Source: Phytophthora sp. 'mugwort' (lineage: Eukaryota; Oomycota; Peronosporomycetes; Peronosporales; Peronosporaceae). Taken from it: a stretch of 64,000 bases of DNA. The stretch spans positions 3,038,001 through 3,102,000 of the forward strand of contig JAUCEF010000014.1 in assembly GCA_033558025.1 (NCBI GenBank), given 5' to 3'. Under the pieces are notes generated by a model. It did not search any database, was not told the origin of the DNA, and was given only the letters and a program-made list of their open reading frames with translations. Below are positions 1 through 10,870 of this stretch, in pieces. Positions within the stretch are counted from its first letter, which is position 1. Every line of letters starts with the position of its first letter. The translations under genes were made by a program, and so were the position numbers.

Positions 1-746
1 GATCCGGCGTTTGCGGCCATCCAGTTCGCCTTCCTGCTCGTAGCCACGGTGGCTTGGGCTATCGCCTTCCGCGTGGACAACGTCGCCAAGTATGCGTCGC
101 TGCTGTTCCATGCGGTGGTTGTTGAGTGGCTCGGCTTTGGCCTTGTCATCTCGACGCTCTGTTGGTGGGTCGCCAACCACCAACTTCGGCAGCGGAATAA
201 GTGCGTGCAGTTAGTTGGGTGACTTTGTTTTCTGTTTATTAGTAAGGGTGTCCACTGATGATATCAATGTTTCTTTTTGACAACAGTCTCGGGATGGGGG
301 ACGCGCTGTACGTGGAGCAGCGCGTGGAGTGGCAGTTTGCGTTCGACATCCACTGCAACTCGTTCTTCATCCTGTTCCTGTTCCTCTATGTGCTTCAGTT
401 TCTATTGGCACCGGTACTGGCGTCGGAGTCGTTCGTGATGCTGCTGGTGGGCAACCTGCTGTACTCGCTGGGCTGGGGTTTCTACACTTACATCACCTTT
501 CTTGGGTATATGGGTACGCTACGCTGATTGCATCGCTCCTACTGACGATCAATGGACACTGACCCCTTCTGCTGATGGTATTGTTGTTGTTCATTAGCGC
601 TTCCTTTCCTACACCGGACGGAGCAGTTGCTGTTGCCGCTCATCGTAGTGCTTGCACTCTTCATATCGACACTGGTACTGCAGGCGGTGTTCGGCGCGCA
701 GATCAATTTCGCGCACATTTCGACACACTATTATTATGCTCCGTAG
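1..746 (+). CDS. UNC50: UNC-50 family Golgi membrane protein, 5' partial
   Basis: Three exons read as one protein: 1-200, 287-513 and 598-746, with GT..AG introns at 201-286 and 514-597. The 5' end lies outside the window. The reading frame holds across both junctions. The family signature VEQRVEWQFAFDIHCNSFF is visible, followed by a run of hydrophobic segments and the motif TFLGY near the second exon end; the protein ends in HYYYAP. UNC-50 proteins are small multi-pass proteins of the Golgi/ER, known in animals for trafficking of nicotinic receptors and for Arf-GEF recruitment in yeast (Gmh1). The conserved part and the splice fit are seen directly; localisation is inferred from the family. 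Confidence 0.88.
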
Positions 747-1070
747 CATGGAGCAAAGTTCGTCTAAGTGTAGCGAGCAAACAGCGGGCATTAGATGTTT
801 CCTGAATTTCTATACGTGACGAGATGTCGCCGTGCTCGGTCGGATAGGCTACATGACGGGTATTGCTGTGATTCGCCTTGAAGAGCTATCGATAGGCCCT
901 ATGACAGCTGTGTACGTATATTTGAAGGTGTGGTATCCTGGCAGATAGAAATGCAATATGACGACATAGTATCTGGTATTCGTACTAGCGTTTATTAGTA
1001 ATAAGGACCTGCACCCACGCTCAAAAACTGCGAGCTCTCTTCTTCCTGCTGATAATTGAGCTCAGGATTC
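747..1070. other. Intergenic, convergent gene ends
   Basis: Stretch between the stop of the UNC-50 gene (+) and the stop of the Notum-like gene (-). It should hold the two 3' UTRs. I see no repeat or further gene. Confidence 0.6.
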
Positions 1071-2500
1071 CTACTGGAAGAGCATCGAGATGAACACGGC
1101 AACCATCGTGAACAGAGCGCCGTTGAGGCTAACTGCGGCCGACTCCTCCAAGGACGACCCAGCAACGCTACCGCTGGCCGACAGCGAACCGGCCGAGGCG
1201 GCGGCGTCAAGCGACGAGTTAGTCGTCAACCAGTCCTTCAGGAAATCACCCAAGAGCTCGCCTCCGGGGGTACGGGTAGCGTTGTGGTAATAGTCGTTCA
1301 CCGTGAAGTAAACATGCTGACTTCTGTTCACGTAGAACGTTGAGACCTCATCGCTGATGTTCTTGTACACATTGATGATAGCCGTCATATTCTGCAGACA
1401 CAAACAAAATTAGTGACTAGCGCACAAACAATATATCTGCTGAGTTTTACAAGTAAACTACGCACCGAGTAGAAGTCCTCGCCACTGATGAGGTTCTTGA
1501 ACGGGTAGCCGAGGATGCCTTCCTCTACGAGCTGGTAGAAGTAGCGCTGGGTCTCGTCGTACATGCTGTTGAGGAAGAGCCACTGGGCGGCCGGTACATC
1601 TTCAATCATGTAGGACATCATCTCAGCCACAGTCAGCTCGTTGTCCTCGCACTGGTCCCACAGCTTGGCCGTCACCTTGAGGTCCAGGTCGCACGTGCCA
1701 TAGTACGAAATGAGCTTGCCAGCCGTGTAGTCGCTGGGCAGCACACCGACGTAGCTGTCGCTGAGCACCGAGTAACGGATGCTGTTCTCCTCGACCTGCC
1801 ACATATCGGCCACGAGAGCGCTGAGCGCCTGAGCGCCGAGAGCGCCGGCACTATAACCACTGATGATGATCTCCTCTGGGTTCGGATAGTTCTCTACGGC
1901 CCAGTCGAGGACTGCCTTCGTGTTATTGAAGCCAACTTGATGCAGGGTCATGTTGTGGCCCAGGCACTCGGGCATGTTAAGCAGCGAGTATAGGGAGCTA
2001 TCGGCAATGGCCTCGACGTGATTGCCGATGTGCAGGTCACCGGTACAGTATGGAAGGTGAACGATGTTGTAGTCATTGAAAAGGTTCTCGTCGTTTGAAC
2101 GGTTGAGGACGCCAGTGCTCTTCGGCTCGGCGTTGGGGCTGAAGGTCTCGTACATACACTGCAGACCGAAGGCGCACGTGAGGTCATCGATGCAGGCACC
2201 GCCGCCCTGAAAGTACAGCATCAACTTGGTTTTATCCTGGGCCGGTGCCGGGAACACCTGGAAGAAATACGTCGAGTTGGTCGTGAAGTTAACGCTCGAG
2301 TCGGAGAAGTCGTCAAAGGCGCAACGAGTAGCGCCACCCGGGTAGATGACGGTACTGCTGTCAAGTGTCGACGTGGTGAGGTTGTCTACCGCGCACGAGT
2401 TCGCGTCGCTCATGACGCAGATCTCGTCGCCGTCGCGGATCTGGGCGTGGATTACAGACATCAGCAGCGCCAGCGAACCGGTGAGTGCGAGCTTCCACAT
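1071..2500 (-). CDS. Secreted Notum/pectinacetylesterase-family hydrolase, probably GPI-anchored
   Basis: Two exons on the minus strand, 2500-1466 and 1391-1071, with a 74-bp intron (donor GTGCGT, acceptor CTGCAG); they give a 451-residue protein. Residues 1-20 are a signal peptide. An oxyanion-type FQGGGAC stands near residues 97-103 and a nucleophile elbow GYSAG near 215-219. This order is typical of the Notum/plant pectinacetylesterase alpha/beta-hydrolase family. There are many N-x-S/T sites. The C-terminus is Ser/Ala-rich and ends in a hydrophobic tail (AALFTMVAV-like), which suggests a GPI-anchor signal. An in-frame ATG at 2701 exists, but the start at 2500 places the signal peptide correctly. 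Substrate is not shown; plant or oomycete wall acetyl esters, or lipid esters, are both possible. Confidence 0.87.
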
Positions 2501-4253
2501 GGTGATAGGGTCCAGATGAAAGCGAGTGCGCGGCAGCAAGAAGACTCGAGAATGGCGAGGAGATGGAGTCCAATAGCACGTTGGCAAAAAAGAAAGCGGG
2601 TAGCCACCACCTGGGCTGGCCCGTCCTGCGCCAGGAGCCGGACGTTGATGCCCTTCGCGCACCGTTTTCCACACGTTAAAGCTCATGTCGCTTGCCGTCA
2701 ATAGTACACAGATGATAAAGTCGCTAATGTTTTCGGGGTGGTCGTAGCATGGAACTGCATCGATCCCACGTCATGAAGCGAGCAGCGTGACGCGTTGGCG
2801 AGCCATTGTCACGGCGGCACCGAACCGAGGCGAGTAGTCCACGCCCACGCATTTCGAGGACCCACAAACAGAGCAGTATATGTATACCTAATAGTAGAAG
2901 TATTAAAGTAAAGTAAGGTATCTGTGAAGAACTGTTAACCCTGCCCTAACTAATCCTGTGCATGTCAATACTTTTTAAATATTAAAATACAACATAGCAT
3001 TACAAATCACAACTATACATGTAACTTTTTGTATTTGAAGATAGTCCGTGTGCTACTCTAATATTTAATCAGAAATCAACCTACGAAACTGTATTTAGGA
3101 CTGGTCTACCGGTAGAGGTACATGTACACTATATTAGCGTTGACGCCGAAGACAAGTACAGTAGGTAGGATAGCTCGTTCAATCGTGAGCAGGATCTTTT
3201 ACTTTACATTACGACTTGAGGCAGCAGTACAGTACACTGTATTCCCTTTGGCGACCACCTTCCGAGAGAGCCGGAACTTGACATGAAAGCTGATGTCACG
3301 GAGAGGTGCAGCTATGTACTGTTAACCCCTTGATTCACAGCGCGTCCCCATCAAGAAGTGGAACAACTGACAGCGCGGCGGCCTTTTCAGTGAAAAGTTT
3401 TCACAACGTTCCGAGGCGGCTTAACCGATTCGATATGCCAGCTGCTTTTGCTGCGGGCGCATTGTTTACTTTGCAGACGGAAGCGACGGTAGGTTGCTAT
3501 CGTTAGATCACTCCATCCAAGCAACGAAGCCGTCAGCGACGACTTAAATAAAAAAAATGCAAAAGCTTTTGATGCCGCGCCAACTGCATCCCGGTGCAGT
3601 AGAAAAATTGCCTCGTGGGGGCGACCACCGAGAAACCTGATCGCCCCGCTCCATATTTTCCAGCCCTTCAACGAAGTTGGACTTGATTCCAGACTGGAAC
3701 CGTTTATGGAACGGCTGGGACAGCGAAAAACAGGGCGGTCTACTGACTGCGGGGGGTCGTCTCAGATGAACAAGGTGCTTTGCGCAGTCAGTCTGCATTG
3801 CGAGCACGGTTTACTACAGCGTAGAATGCGATCTCAGAATTCACAGCAAATGTTGCTTTGTCTCGTTGAACTGTAGGCCGCACCAGCTTGAATTGAGTGC
3901 TTCGTACTTAATAGATGTGGCATAGTGGACGCAAGTGATTTACCGACCTTGCGCAATTTGCTGCGTGATTAATTTAATGAATCGACCAAGGAAATTTTGA
4001 GTAGAACGCACAATACCGGTACTAAATACAGAATCGCTGCCGTAACGTCCATTACTTAGGGCGCTATTGGGACGTGGAGTGGTCACGCGGTGAGCGCGCG
4101 TGTGCCGTGGTTAAACCACAGGTTCAATGCATATAATGGTTGTCCCAAACTTGAAGAAGTACAGAAGCGTTAGCAAAGAGCTGTCATACGTGATAGTCCG
4201 AAAGTAGAAAAAAAAACGTTCCTAGAACCTGTTCTAATAGCGCTTTGCAAGTA
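2501..4253. other. AT-rich intergenic stretch
   Basis: The first part should contain the promoter of the minus-strand Notum-like gene. The remainder (about 2.75-4.25 kb) is AT-rich with only short open frames that resemble nothing I recognise. Confidence 0.5.
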
Positions 4254-4402
4254 CAGTAATCTGCCTCAATAAAAAGTTATAACAACTATTGGCCTCCATA
4301 ACTTTATATAATAGTTGGGGGCTGGTTAGGGTTTGCACTAGACGCCTTTTATCTTCAAGTTCTCTATGCAGAGCACGACTTCTTTATTGAGGCGGATTAC
4401 TG
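4254..4402. mobile_element. 149-bp MITE, Tc1/mariner type
   Basis: The ends are inverted repeats of about 20 bp with one mismatch: left CAGTAATCTGCCTCAATAAA, right its complement with a G for A change. Both ends are directly flanked by TA (4252-4253 and 4403-4404), the target duplication of Tc1/mariner elements. The interior is AT-rich and non-coding. It is therefore best read as a non-autonomous miniature element moved by a Tc1/mariner transposase in trans. Confidence 0.8.
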
Positions 4403-4542
4403 TACTGTATTTTGTTCACCAAGCTTTTTGTCTTGTATAATTAGAACTCAAAACTATTTTCTATGGCATATTGTGTTACTGCTTCTATCTCTAGAAGTAA
4501 ATCTAATGACCCCTACGTCTGAGCATGTACATCTCGGCCGGT

Positions 4543-4899
4543 TTATCTGCTGTCCGCCTTGTTTGGCCTGGCCCTCCTTTCCTCTGTATATACTGTTCCG
4601 TCTCCTTCTCCCATTGGCTGATGTCCCCTTGCACCAGCTTTTCCAATCCTCTGTGCAACGTGTGATCGGTATCCCCGTCCATAAATGTGATATAACACTA
4701 CGCTGTAATTCGCTAGCCAATCCGCCATCTTGTTGTGCTTTCTGTAATGATGTCTCCAGCTTCCCACTTGGCATATATCCGCCATTCTACGTGCTGTGGT
4801 GTACCAATGCTGCAACGTTTAGGCTTTCGGCATAGTTCTGGTCTTAATTAACCTCAAAATAATGGCAATGTCTCCGACCACATGAATCCTTATCCATCC
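4543..4899 (-). pseudogene. RNase H domain of a retroelement, C-terminal half
   Basis: On the minus strand the region reads IHVVGD, then LQHWYTTARRMADICQV, then HHYRKHNKMADWLAN. This is the second half of an RNase HI domain as found in non-LTR retroelements (the GDS-like strand and the H..N.ADxLAN end). The upstream half lies at 5811-6060 on the same strand. The two halves are separated by a solo LTR and join in frame as AKV-GW when the LTR is removed. At least one stop is present, so this is a relic. The element class (LINE-like) is inferred from domain type only. Confidence 0.6.
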
Positions 4900-5810
4900 T
4901 TTTTGTGGTATTGCAGATCCGGATAAGATGGAGGTTGACCGGAGCTGGGGAATCCAAGTCGCCAGCGGCAGCCATGACATTGTCAAGGTGATGGATCCGA
5001 ATCATGCGACACGCCTGTCTGTACATGGTACGGATCCTGGACCCGTCCTGTGGGATGAGATCCTAGTACCGGATCCGATCAGTTTAGTGCACCCCTCGTA
5101 GAAGATCCGTAGCTAGATGGTGGTAGAGGGGAGACGGTTGGCCAGGAAAGGGTCAGAGATGGGATCCTGGATTATAAGTAGTCCGTAGGATAGGTTTTGG
5201 GATCCGAAGGTAGATAGGCTAAGGCATAAATCAGAACCGAATTTGCACTGGAAGACAGACTCGACTATTGTATACGGGATTTCTATTGGCCCCATACATA
5301 GATCAATTCTAACTTTGGCGATCTTCCTGTACACGTGGCAGCCCCCGGATAGCTTGGCCAGGTCGCGCTCGCCCTTTGGCTTCTCAACTTCCCCTCCCCC
5401 CTCCCCCCCCTCTCAAGATCCCGTTATTGGAGGCGGCAAACATCGCAAAGGAACAAGGACAACTCCGATAAAGAGCAAGGACACACTCAAGAAGGAACAA
5501 CTCCGGATCCTGTATTTCTATTACGGATCCACAAGGTCTACGCAAGAGCTCAAGACCAAACCGACACCGGATCTCGTGCGCAGGAATACCCGCGCAGATC
5601 CACCACTCCCAAGTCCACACAAGGACGGCCAAGGCCCACCAAGTGCGCATCTCGTGTCAACGAGAGAGCAGTACTAGCCCGCCGACGGGTACATAAGGTG
5701 AACCACTCAGCAACGACACGGTCGTCGGAGTTCCCCCTCCGTTAGTCGGTGTCTGGGCGCAGTGCGTGTGAGTTGGGATCCTACTGAATTTCAGCGGATC
5801 TGCTCCACCA
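4900..5810 (+). repeat. Solo LTR of Gypsy family B, 5'-damaged
   Basis: The sequence is the reverse complement relative of the LTR at 54820-55755. Shared landmarks include the start of strong similarity at GTGGTATTGCAGATCCGG (4905), the block around 5240-5330, and the end GCTCCACCA at 5810. The first about 45 bp of the LTR are not recognisable. No internal element sequence adjoins it, so it is a solo LTR left by recombination. It interrupts an RNase H relic. It is rich in GATC, like the rest of family B. Confidence 0.8.
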
Positions 5811-6060
5811 CACTTTCGCCACCTCATGCGACAACAGTGTGTGCAATCCTATGAACTCCGCCACGTTGTTCGTCATCCTCGGTTGTCCCACAGCTGTCGC
5901 TGCCGCCCACACCACCTTAGCTTGTTCTGCCTCCAAATCTGGGGGGTTCGATGAATACACTTCCGCTTCCCCCTAGTCGCGGTTTCCCTCTCCCCCCCCC
6001 AATCAAAGAACCCTACCCGTGTCTGTGCATTCTGTTTCGGCTCCACTATCTCCGTTCTCT
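5811..6060 (-). pseudogene. RNase H domain of a retroelement, N-terminal half
   Basis: The minus strand reads VWAAATAVGQPRMTNNVAEF and continues IGLHTLLSHEVAKV up to the LTR edge. The TNNVAEFIGL segment is the conserved RNase HI helix carrying the catalytic Glu. The continuation lies beyond the solo LTR at 4899-4543. Frame breaks upstream and the separation from any reverse transcriptase mark it as a relic. Confidence 0.6.
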
Positions 6061-6391
6061 CGTACTTACCCACCTCCTGTTGTGTACTCCTCAATATTGA
6101 GCTTCGGTGCTGTACGTTCCGTTAACGGGTACTTGTCCAACCTATACCGCGCGTACGCCTCTGTCACCCCCGCGTTGGACCCGGTCACTGCTTCCCTAAT
6201 CGTCCGGCTCTAGAACTCAAACTAGTGCGGATTGGGATTTTGTACTAGTAAATCGGACGCCTAGGACGTCGGGGTATCAATTTGAGATACCTGCATTTAA
6301 AAGGTTGACAGCGCGTGGATCCATGTCCATCCGTTTAAACACATCATAATCCATTCACCCCTGGCAGCATTGACAGGTACGGGGCTGATTT

Positions 6392-8263
6392 TTGGTGGCG
6401 TGCTGTCCCGCTGCATTACGCGTACGTTGTCCCGTGTTAACACATGGCACGCATATTCGGCGTGGCCGGGCGCTCCGTAATGCGATAGTACGCCTTATTC
6501 AAGTCGGCAAGCCATGTTATTGCGTGGGGACGCGCGAAGAAGCACAAGTGCGCGCCAGGACTGCTGGCGTTTATCGGCAGCTACGTGAAGGAGCATCCGA
6601 TCTTCTACGTTAAGGAGTTGCAGACTGACCTAGGTACCCGGTTTGAGCAGCCTTCGAACGGCGAATCGTCGTCCTCAATGTTAAGAGTATTGCGCTTCGA
6701 CCTGAAGCTGTTGCAGAATGTGACGGGGCAGACAACACCTTGCGCACAGGAAGTTCAACTTCCTGAGAGTATTTAAACTCTCTATGAACGATAGTTCAGA
6801 AGTCCCTGGTCTGAGGGGACTGTTACCAAAGTAGGTAGATAAAAGACTGAATATATGTATAGGTGATCTCCTTAATGATTCTCAATACTAACTGTAAGCC
6901 ACCTGTAAGTATCCTAGATGTTATCCTATTGGGTGGCTACAATGTCCTTGTACATATGTGTGGTACCCATCCATGACGACATTGCAGTGACGTCTTAGTG
7001 CTGTTGGCTACATCACTAGTGCACTTGAGTACATCACTCTGAAGAGTGACTTGTCACTATTTATCAAACCCCGTTACACAGAAGGTGTTGGTGTGCCGAA
7101 CGCGCCACTAGTGAAATCCTAGGTGTTGTTGACTCGCTTGCTGTTGCTGGCGACGTAAATAACCGCGCGAGATAGAAACATCCACAGCCAAACTACAGTG
7201 CCCGCCAAATCGATAGAACCCCCCCCCCAAAATCGGGTCACATTTCTGCAATATTGGATCTGCAGTCTTGGTCAGTGCACTCTAGTATCAAATCCCTAAC
7301 CTTGAATCGCAACAACAACCTTTATCATCACCAACCTTCACCTCGCCGCTGAGCGCCAGTCCAACCGTTTGCATGTCCTTCGGCGATCTTTTCGAAAGCG
7401 TTGGGCTTCTTCAGGTACCGACCGCTTTCATAGCTCGAGCTGAGGTCGTGGTTTTTAGTGGAGATTAGTATGTGCAACACGACTGTTTCCTAGTACGATA
7501 TTTTAATAGAACTTTGTATGCGGTTATAAAAGGTGTATGGTACTGTGATTTTGTCGCTGCTGTCGAAATGGCAATTTGTATGCTGAACCTGTTAAAGGCG
7601 CTGAAATCGCAGGCGTTAAAACGTGTACTCTCTTACCATGCATAATAAAAAGAACAGATTAAACAGCAGCTTCTAATTTCCCCTATATAGGCAAAAATGT
7701 GACCAGACTTGGGGGATCCTATCGATTTGGCGGTCACTGTACGCTGCTGGTATCGGTTACACGGGCTTACTCTTCCTGGACGAACGTCGAAGAATGGACT
7801 CGACGTTACGCGCCGCTATGCGTGGTCGAAGCGTAGTACTCGTGTCGTTATCCGAGTCTCGTTGGCGAGAGGAAACCGTGATTTATCCTAGCAGCGTGCG
7901 ACTGCCGGCGATTTATGACATGGACTACTACACGAAGTGCTTTCTCGAGGATGAAGTTCCACCGTGCGCTCATCAAGCGCGTCGTACCTCAACCCGTAAC
8001 CGCTGCCGCGTTCGATTGTGATACTTGATAACGTGTGTAATTCATATGTATAGAGAGCTTGACGATGCTCTCCACGTGTGGCGCTGTTCCGCTATTTCTG
8101 TCGCCCTTACTGCCACTGTACAACCCAATCGAAATGACGTTTGGTCAGCTAAAGAAATGGCTGGCACGCCACGCGAATTTGACATTTCCACTGTACCCCG
8201 AGAAAATGTTAAAAGTGGGAAGATGGTGCATGCGTTAGGTCGGGGGACATCGAGTTTCAATCT
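6392..8263 (+). pseudogene. IS630/Tc1-superfamily transposase, decayed and split
   Basis: Three colinear blocks of an IS630-type DDE transposase are visible. At 6560-6725 there is a helix-turn-helix segment reading YVKEHPIFYVKELQTDL and then LRVLRFDLKLLQNVT. At 7790-7890 there is KNGLDVTRRYAWSKRSTR with ARGNR. At 7950-8260 there is HRALIKRVVPQ, then VILDN (second catalytic Asp region), then PPLLPLYNPIEMTFGQLKKW, which carries the NPIE element with the last acidic residue. Frames change several times and stops occur between the blocks. About 0.95 kb (6780-7700) separates the first two blocks where the family needs only about 100 bp, so something was inserted there; I could not identify it, though 6820-7200 has an LTR-like look. 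Confidence 0.65.
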
Positions 8264-9440
8264 GTTTCGTCACTGTTTATACGTACCAGACGGACACATC
8301 GATGCCATACTTGCCGAACACCTGAAGCGATGTGTGCAAAATGAAAGTTGTGTTGAGAATAATATTGGTGAGCTTTTCTTGTCTGGTCGTCCGCTGGTTG
8401 GTCAGCAGAATTTCCCGTGATGCCACCTTGTGCATTGCCGCCTTCACGTTTCTTGGTTCAGGTTTGCCAGCATTTCGTGTGTTGCCGAACCTCCTTTTCA
8501 TGTCTCTTTCAGTTTTATGGTAGCTACCGGTTTATTGTTCGTGGTGGTCGTCCTGGTAGAGGACCGCTTTTGCTCCGGCTTCTTCGGTTCGTACCAGTAT
8601 TTCTCGTTCCATACGTGGCCAGGCACCGAATCCCAAGTTCCTGAGTAGTTGTTGTAAGCACCCTGCGGGTTAGGGTACAACGTCAATCCTTGCGCTTCAC
8701 CGCTTTCCTACTGTTATCCGTCCGGAACGTGTGCCATCGCCACCGCCATACCTGCTCCGATAAGACCGGGAATGACACTTGTTATTGCGATGGTGCCGTC
8801 CATCTGTATCATCTGGTTGCTCGGTGATGTTGCACACGGTTGACATACCGCATAAGAGAACTCATAGTTCGCAGATATCTCATAGTTCGCAGATATCTCA
8901 TAGTTCGCACCACCGATCGACCAATCAAACACCACTATTTTATACGTCAGATAATAGCTAAATCGGACACGTATTATTGCTAATCCAACACTATAATTCA
9001 ATCCATCGCAGAAAAAACAGTAATTAACGGCACTCGGAGGCCGTTGCGCACCCTCATTTGCGTCTACTCTCTCCCCCCCCCCACGCCATACCCACGAACT
9101 CCTTAAGACTTTAGCTCGGATGCCTCGCACTCGAAGAAAGCGAACGACCGGCAAAGCAGAAACCGAAGCGGTTCAAGCGCCTGACTGTTTATTAGCGCTT
9201 TAGGCTGAGAGTTCTAAGATACCTCGACGGTCCCACCATGGAGGAAACCCTTCATCACTTCTATCCTTATGACCCTTCGGCTCAACTGCTACTGCTAGCG
9301 ATGTGTGCATCGACTTCGGTCAGCCTTCGAGCTGCAATGCGTCGATCACTCCGCCATATGTGTTATTCACTAACCAGATGGAAGCTAATTATTTGCTGCT
9401 CTTTCTCACGCAGCTGCAACCACGCAATGCCGATGCACCA
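8264..9440. other. Unassigned stretch between two transposon relics
   Basis: On the minus strand there are open pieces reading MDGTIAITSVIPGLIGAGM (about 8750-8800) and NPQGAYNNYSGTWDSVPGHV (about 8600-8680), which could be a decayed host or element protein, but I recognise no family. A short tandem repeat lies at 8861-8909. Confidence 0.35.
8861..8909. repeat. 18-bp tandem repeat, 2.7 copies
   Basis: The unit CTCATAGTTCGCAGATAT occurs twice exactly and then as a 13-bp partial copy. No function is visible. Confidence 0.9.
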
Positions 9441-10800
9441 CTCGTACGAATTATGAGTTTTTTATGCGGTATGTTTGCCATGCCTTGAGCGACATCGTCC
9501 ATGGGCCGTCAATCTCTATGGCCATCTCAACTGCTTCCTCCAGCATTTCCGGCTTCGGATGCTGCCGTACCAACTTCTGCTTAGTCTTGTTCAAAACCGG
9601 AGCATCGAACAGGTAACACATGGTCAGTAACCCGGTTCCGCCCAATTACGTTACGTAAACCAGCTCTAAAGTCCACATGTGTCTCGCCCGGTATCATGTG
9701 CCGCATGCTGACTCGCCACTCTGCCGCTGACTTGTCCAATTTTTCCGCGTATCGTCGCAACAGCATTGTTTTTAATTTGGTCCACATCCGCTTTCTTTTA
9801 GGCGGTCTCCTGTCCATGTCAACCCACCATTTGGCTGCGTTTTCTATCAGCTTATTGACAAGAATAAAAGAGCGACTTGTCTGACCAGTGTCCTCATCCT
9901 GATTCTGCTGCACCTTTCAATGACAAGTCAACTCGATGAATTCCCGTTGTGACAGAATCTTTCGGTGAAGGTGAGTGTCGGACGTTCCAAGCCTTTCACG
10001 CTCTTCTTCCGTCGTCTATGTTCATGCTCATGTCTGGGTCGACTGCCTTCATCACATCTCCGACTCGAGCGTCGACTGTGGTGCTCTTCTCTTCGCGTTG
10101 ATATATCTGCTTCTTCATCGTCCGAGGTGCTGGGGCTGCTGCTCGATTCAGGGCCGTCGCTGCCAGTTCTACGTTGGTCCCGTTGCCGCCAGTCTCCATC
10201 ACTCGATGTGCTACTACTGTTGCTGCCATCTCGTGGTGGCGTTCACTGCTCCCTGCGACGCGTTTCGTGTCGGCCGTCGTGTACCGTTTTCTCGCTGGTG
10301 GATCGTATTCAACGGTTGCTCACCCTCGACGACCGGCCTTCGTCTCGACGTCTCGCCTCTTGTTGCGACTGCCGGCTTCTTTTGGTCGCCATTGGCCGTG
10401 GCGCCGTACCGATGACCGCTGGTACCAAAATCAGCGCTTCTTGCCGTGTCGGCGGTACTAGTTGTACGTGCCGCTCGCCGTCCCAGCTTCGCAAGTCTCC
10501 GTTGCGCTGGTTTTTGGTCGTTCCGCTGCTCGTGGCTCTTCTTCCTCGGGATGATGTTGTTGTCGTTGGGTGCGACTTACTGCATCTCTGCTCGCCTGAG
10601 CTTGAAGTCCCGCTACTCCGCGCTCATTGTTGTACAGCCATCACGATCGTAGTATTCCCGTCGCCGTATCTGCTTCCTGTGGTAGTGGTGGTGATGGTAG
10701 TGGATCCTCACCAGTTCCCCCTTCACTCTCCGTCGACGTTGCTGGTCCTCCCCAGCTCGAGCTCGGGTCCCCGCTGTTACAGATGATCTAAAGTAGCTTT
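9440..10800 (-). pseudogene. Gypsy-type gag relic
   Basis: The minus strand at 9913-9581 reads AAKWWVDMDRRPPKRKRMW, then LLRRYAEKLDKSAAEWRVSM, then GLRNVIGRNRV. In the next frame (9645-9451) it continues KLVRQHPKPEMLEEAVEMA. This is the order of an oomycete LTR-retroelement gag capsid. The upstream part (10000-10800) is Gln/Arg/Ser-rich with stops, as expected for a decayed gag N-terminus. The plus strand here has a 273-codon open frame (9965-10786), but it is low-complexity and looks like an antisense shadow. No protease or reverse transcriptase follows, so the copy is truncated. Confidence 0.6.
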
Positions 10801-10870
10801 TGTTGATTTTGGTTTGTCGAATCGAGTGGTGATCGCAATTGCCGGAGACATTGGAATGGCGATCGTTCAT

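Noticed and set aside
1385..2701. Longer N-terminus of the Notum-like protein from an ATG at 2701
   Set aside because: It would bury the signal peptide behind 67 low-complexity residues; the start at 2500 gives a proper secretion signal.
9965..10786. 273-codon open frame on the plus strand
   Set aside because: Low-complexity Leu/Ser/Arg/Val sequence opposite the gag relic; no domain and no codon signal, so most likely a shadow.
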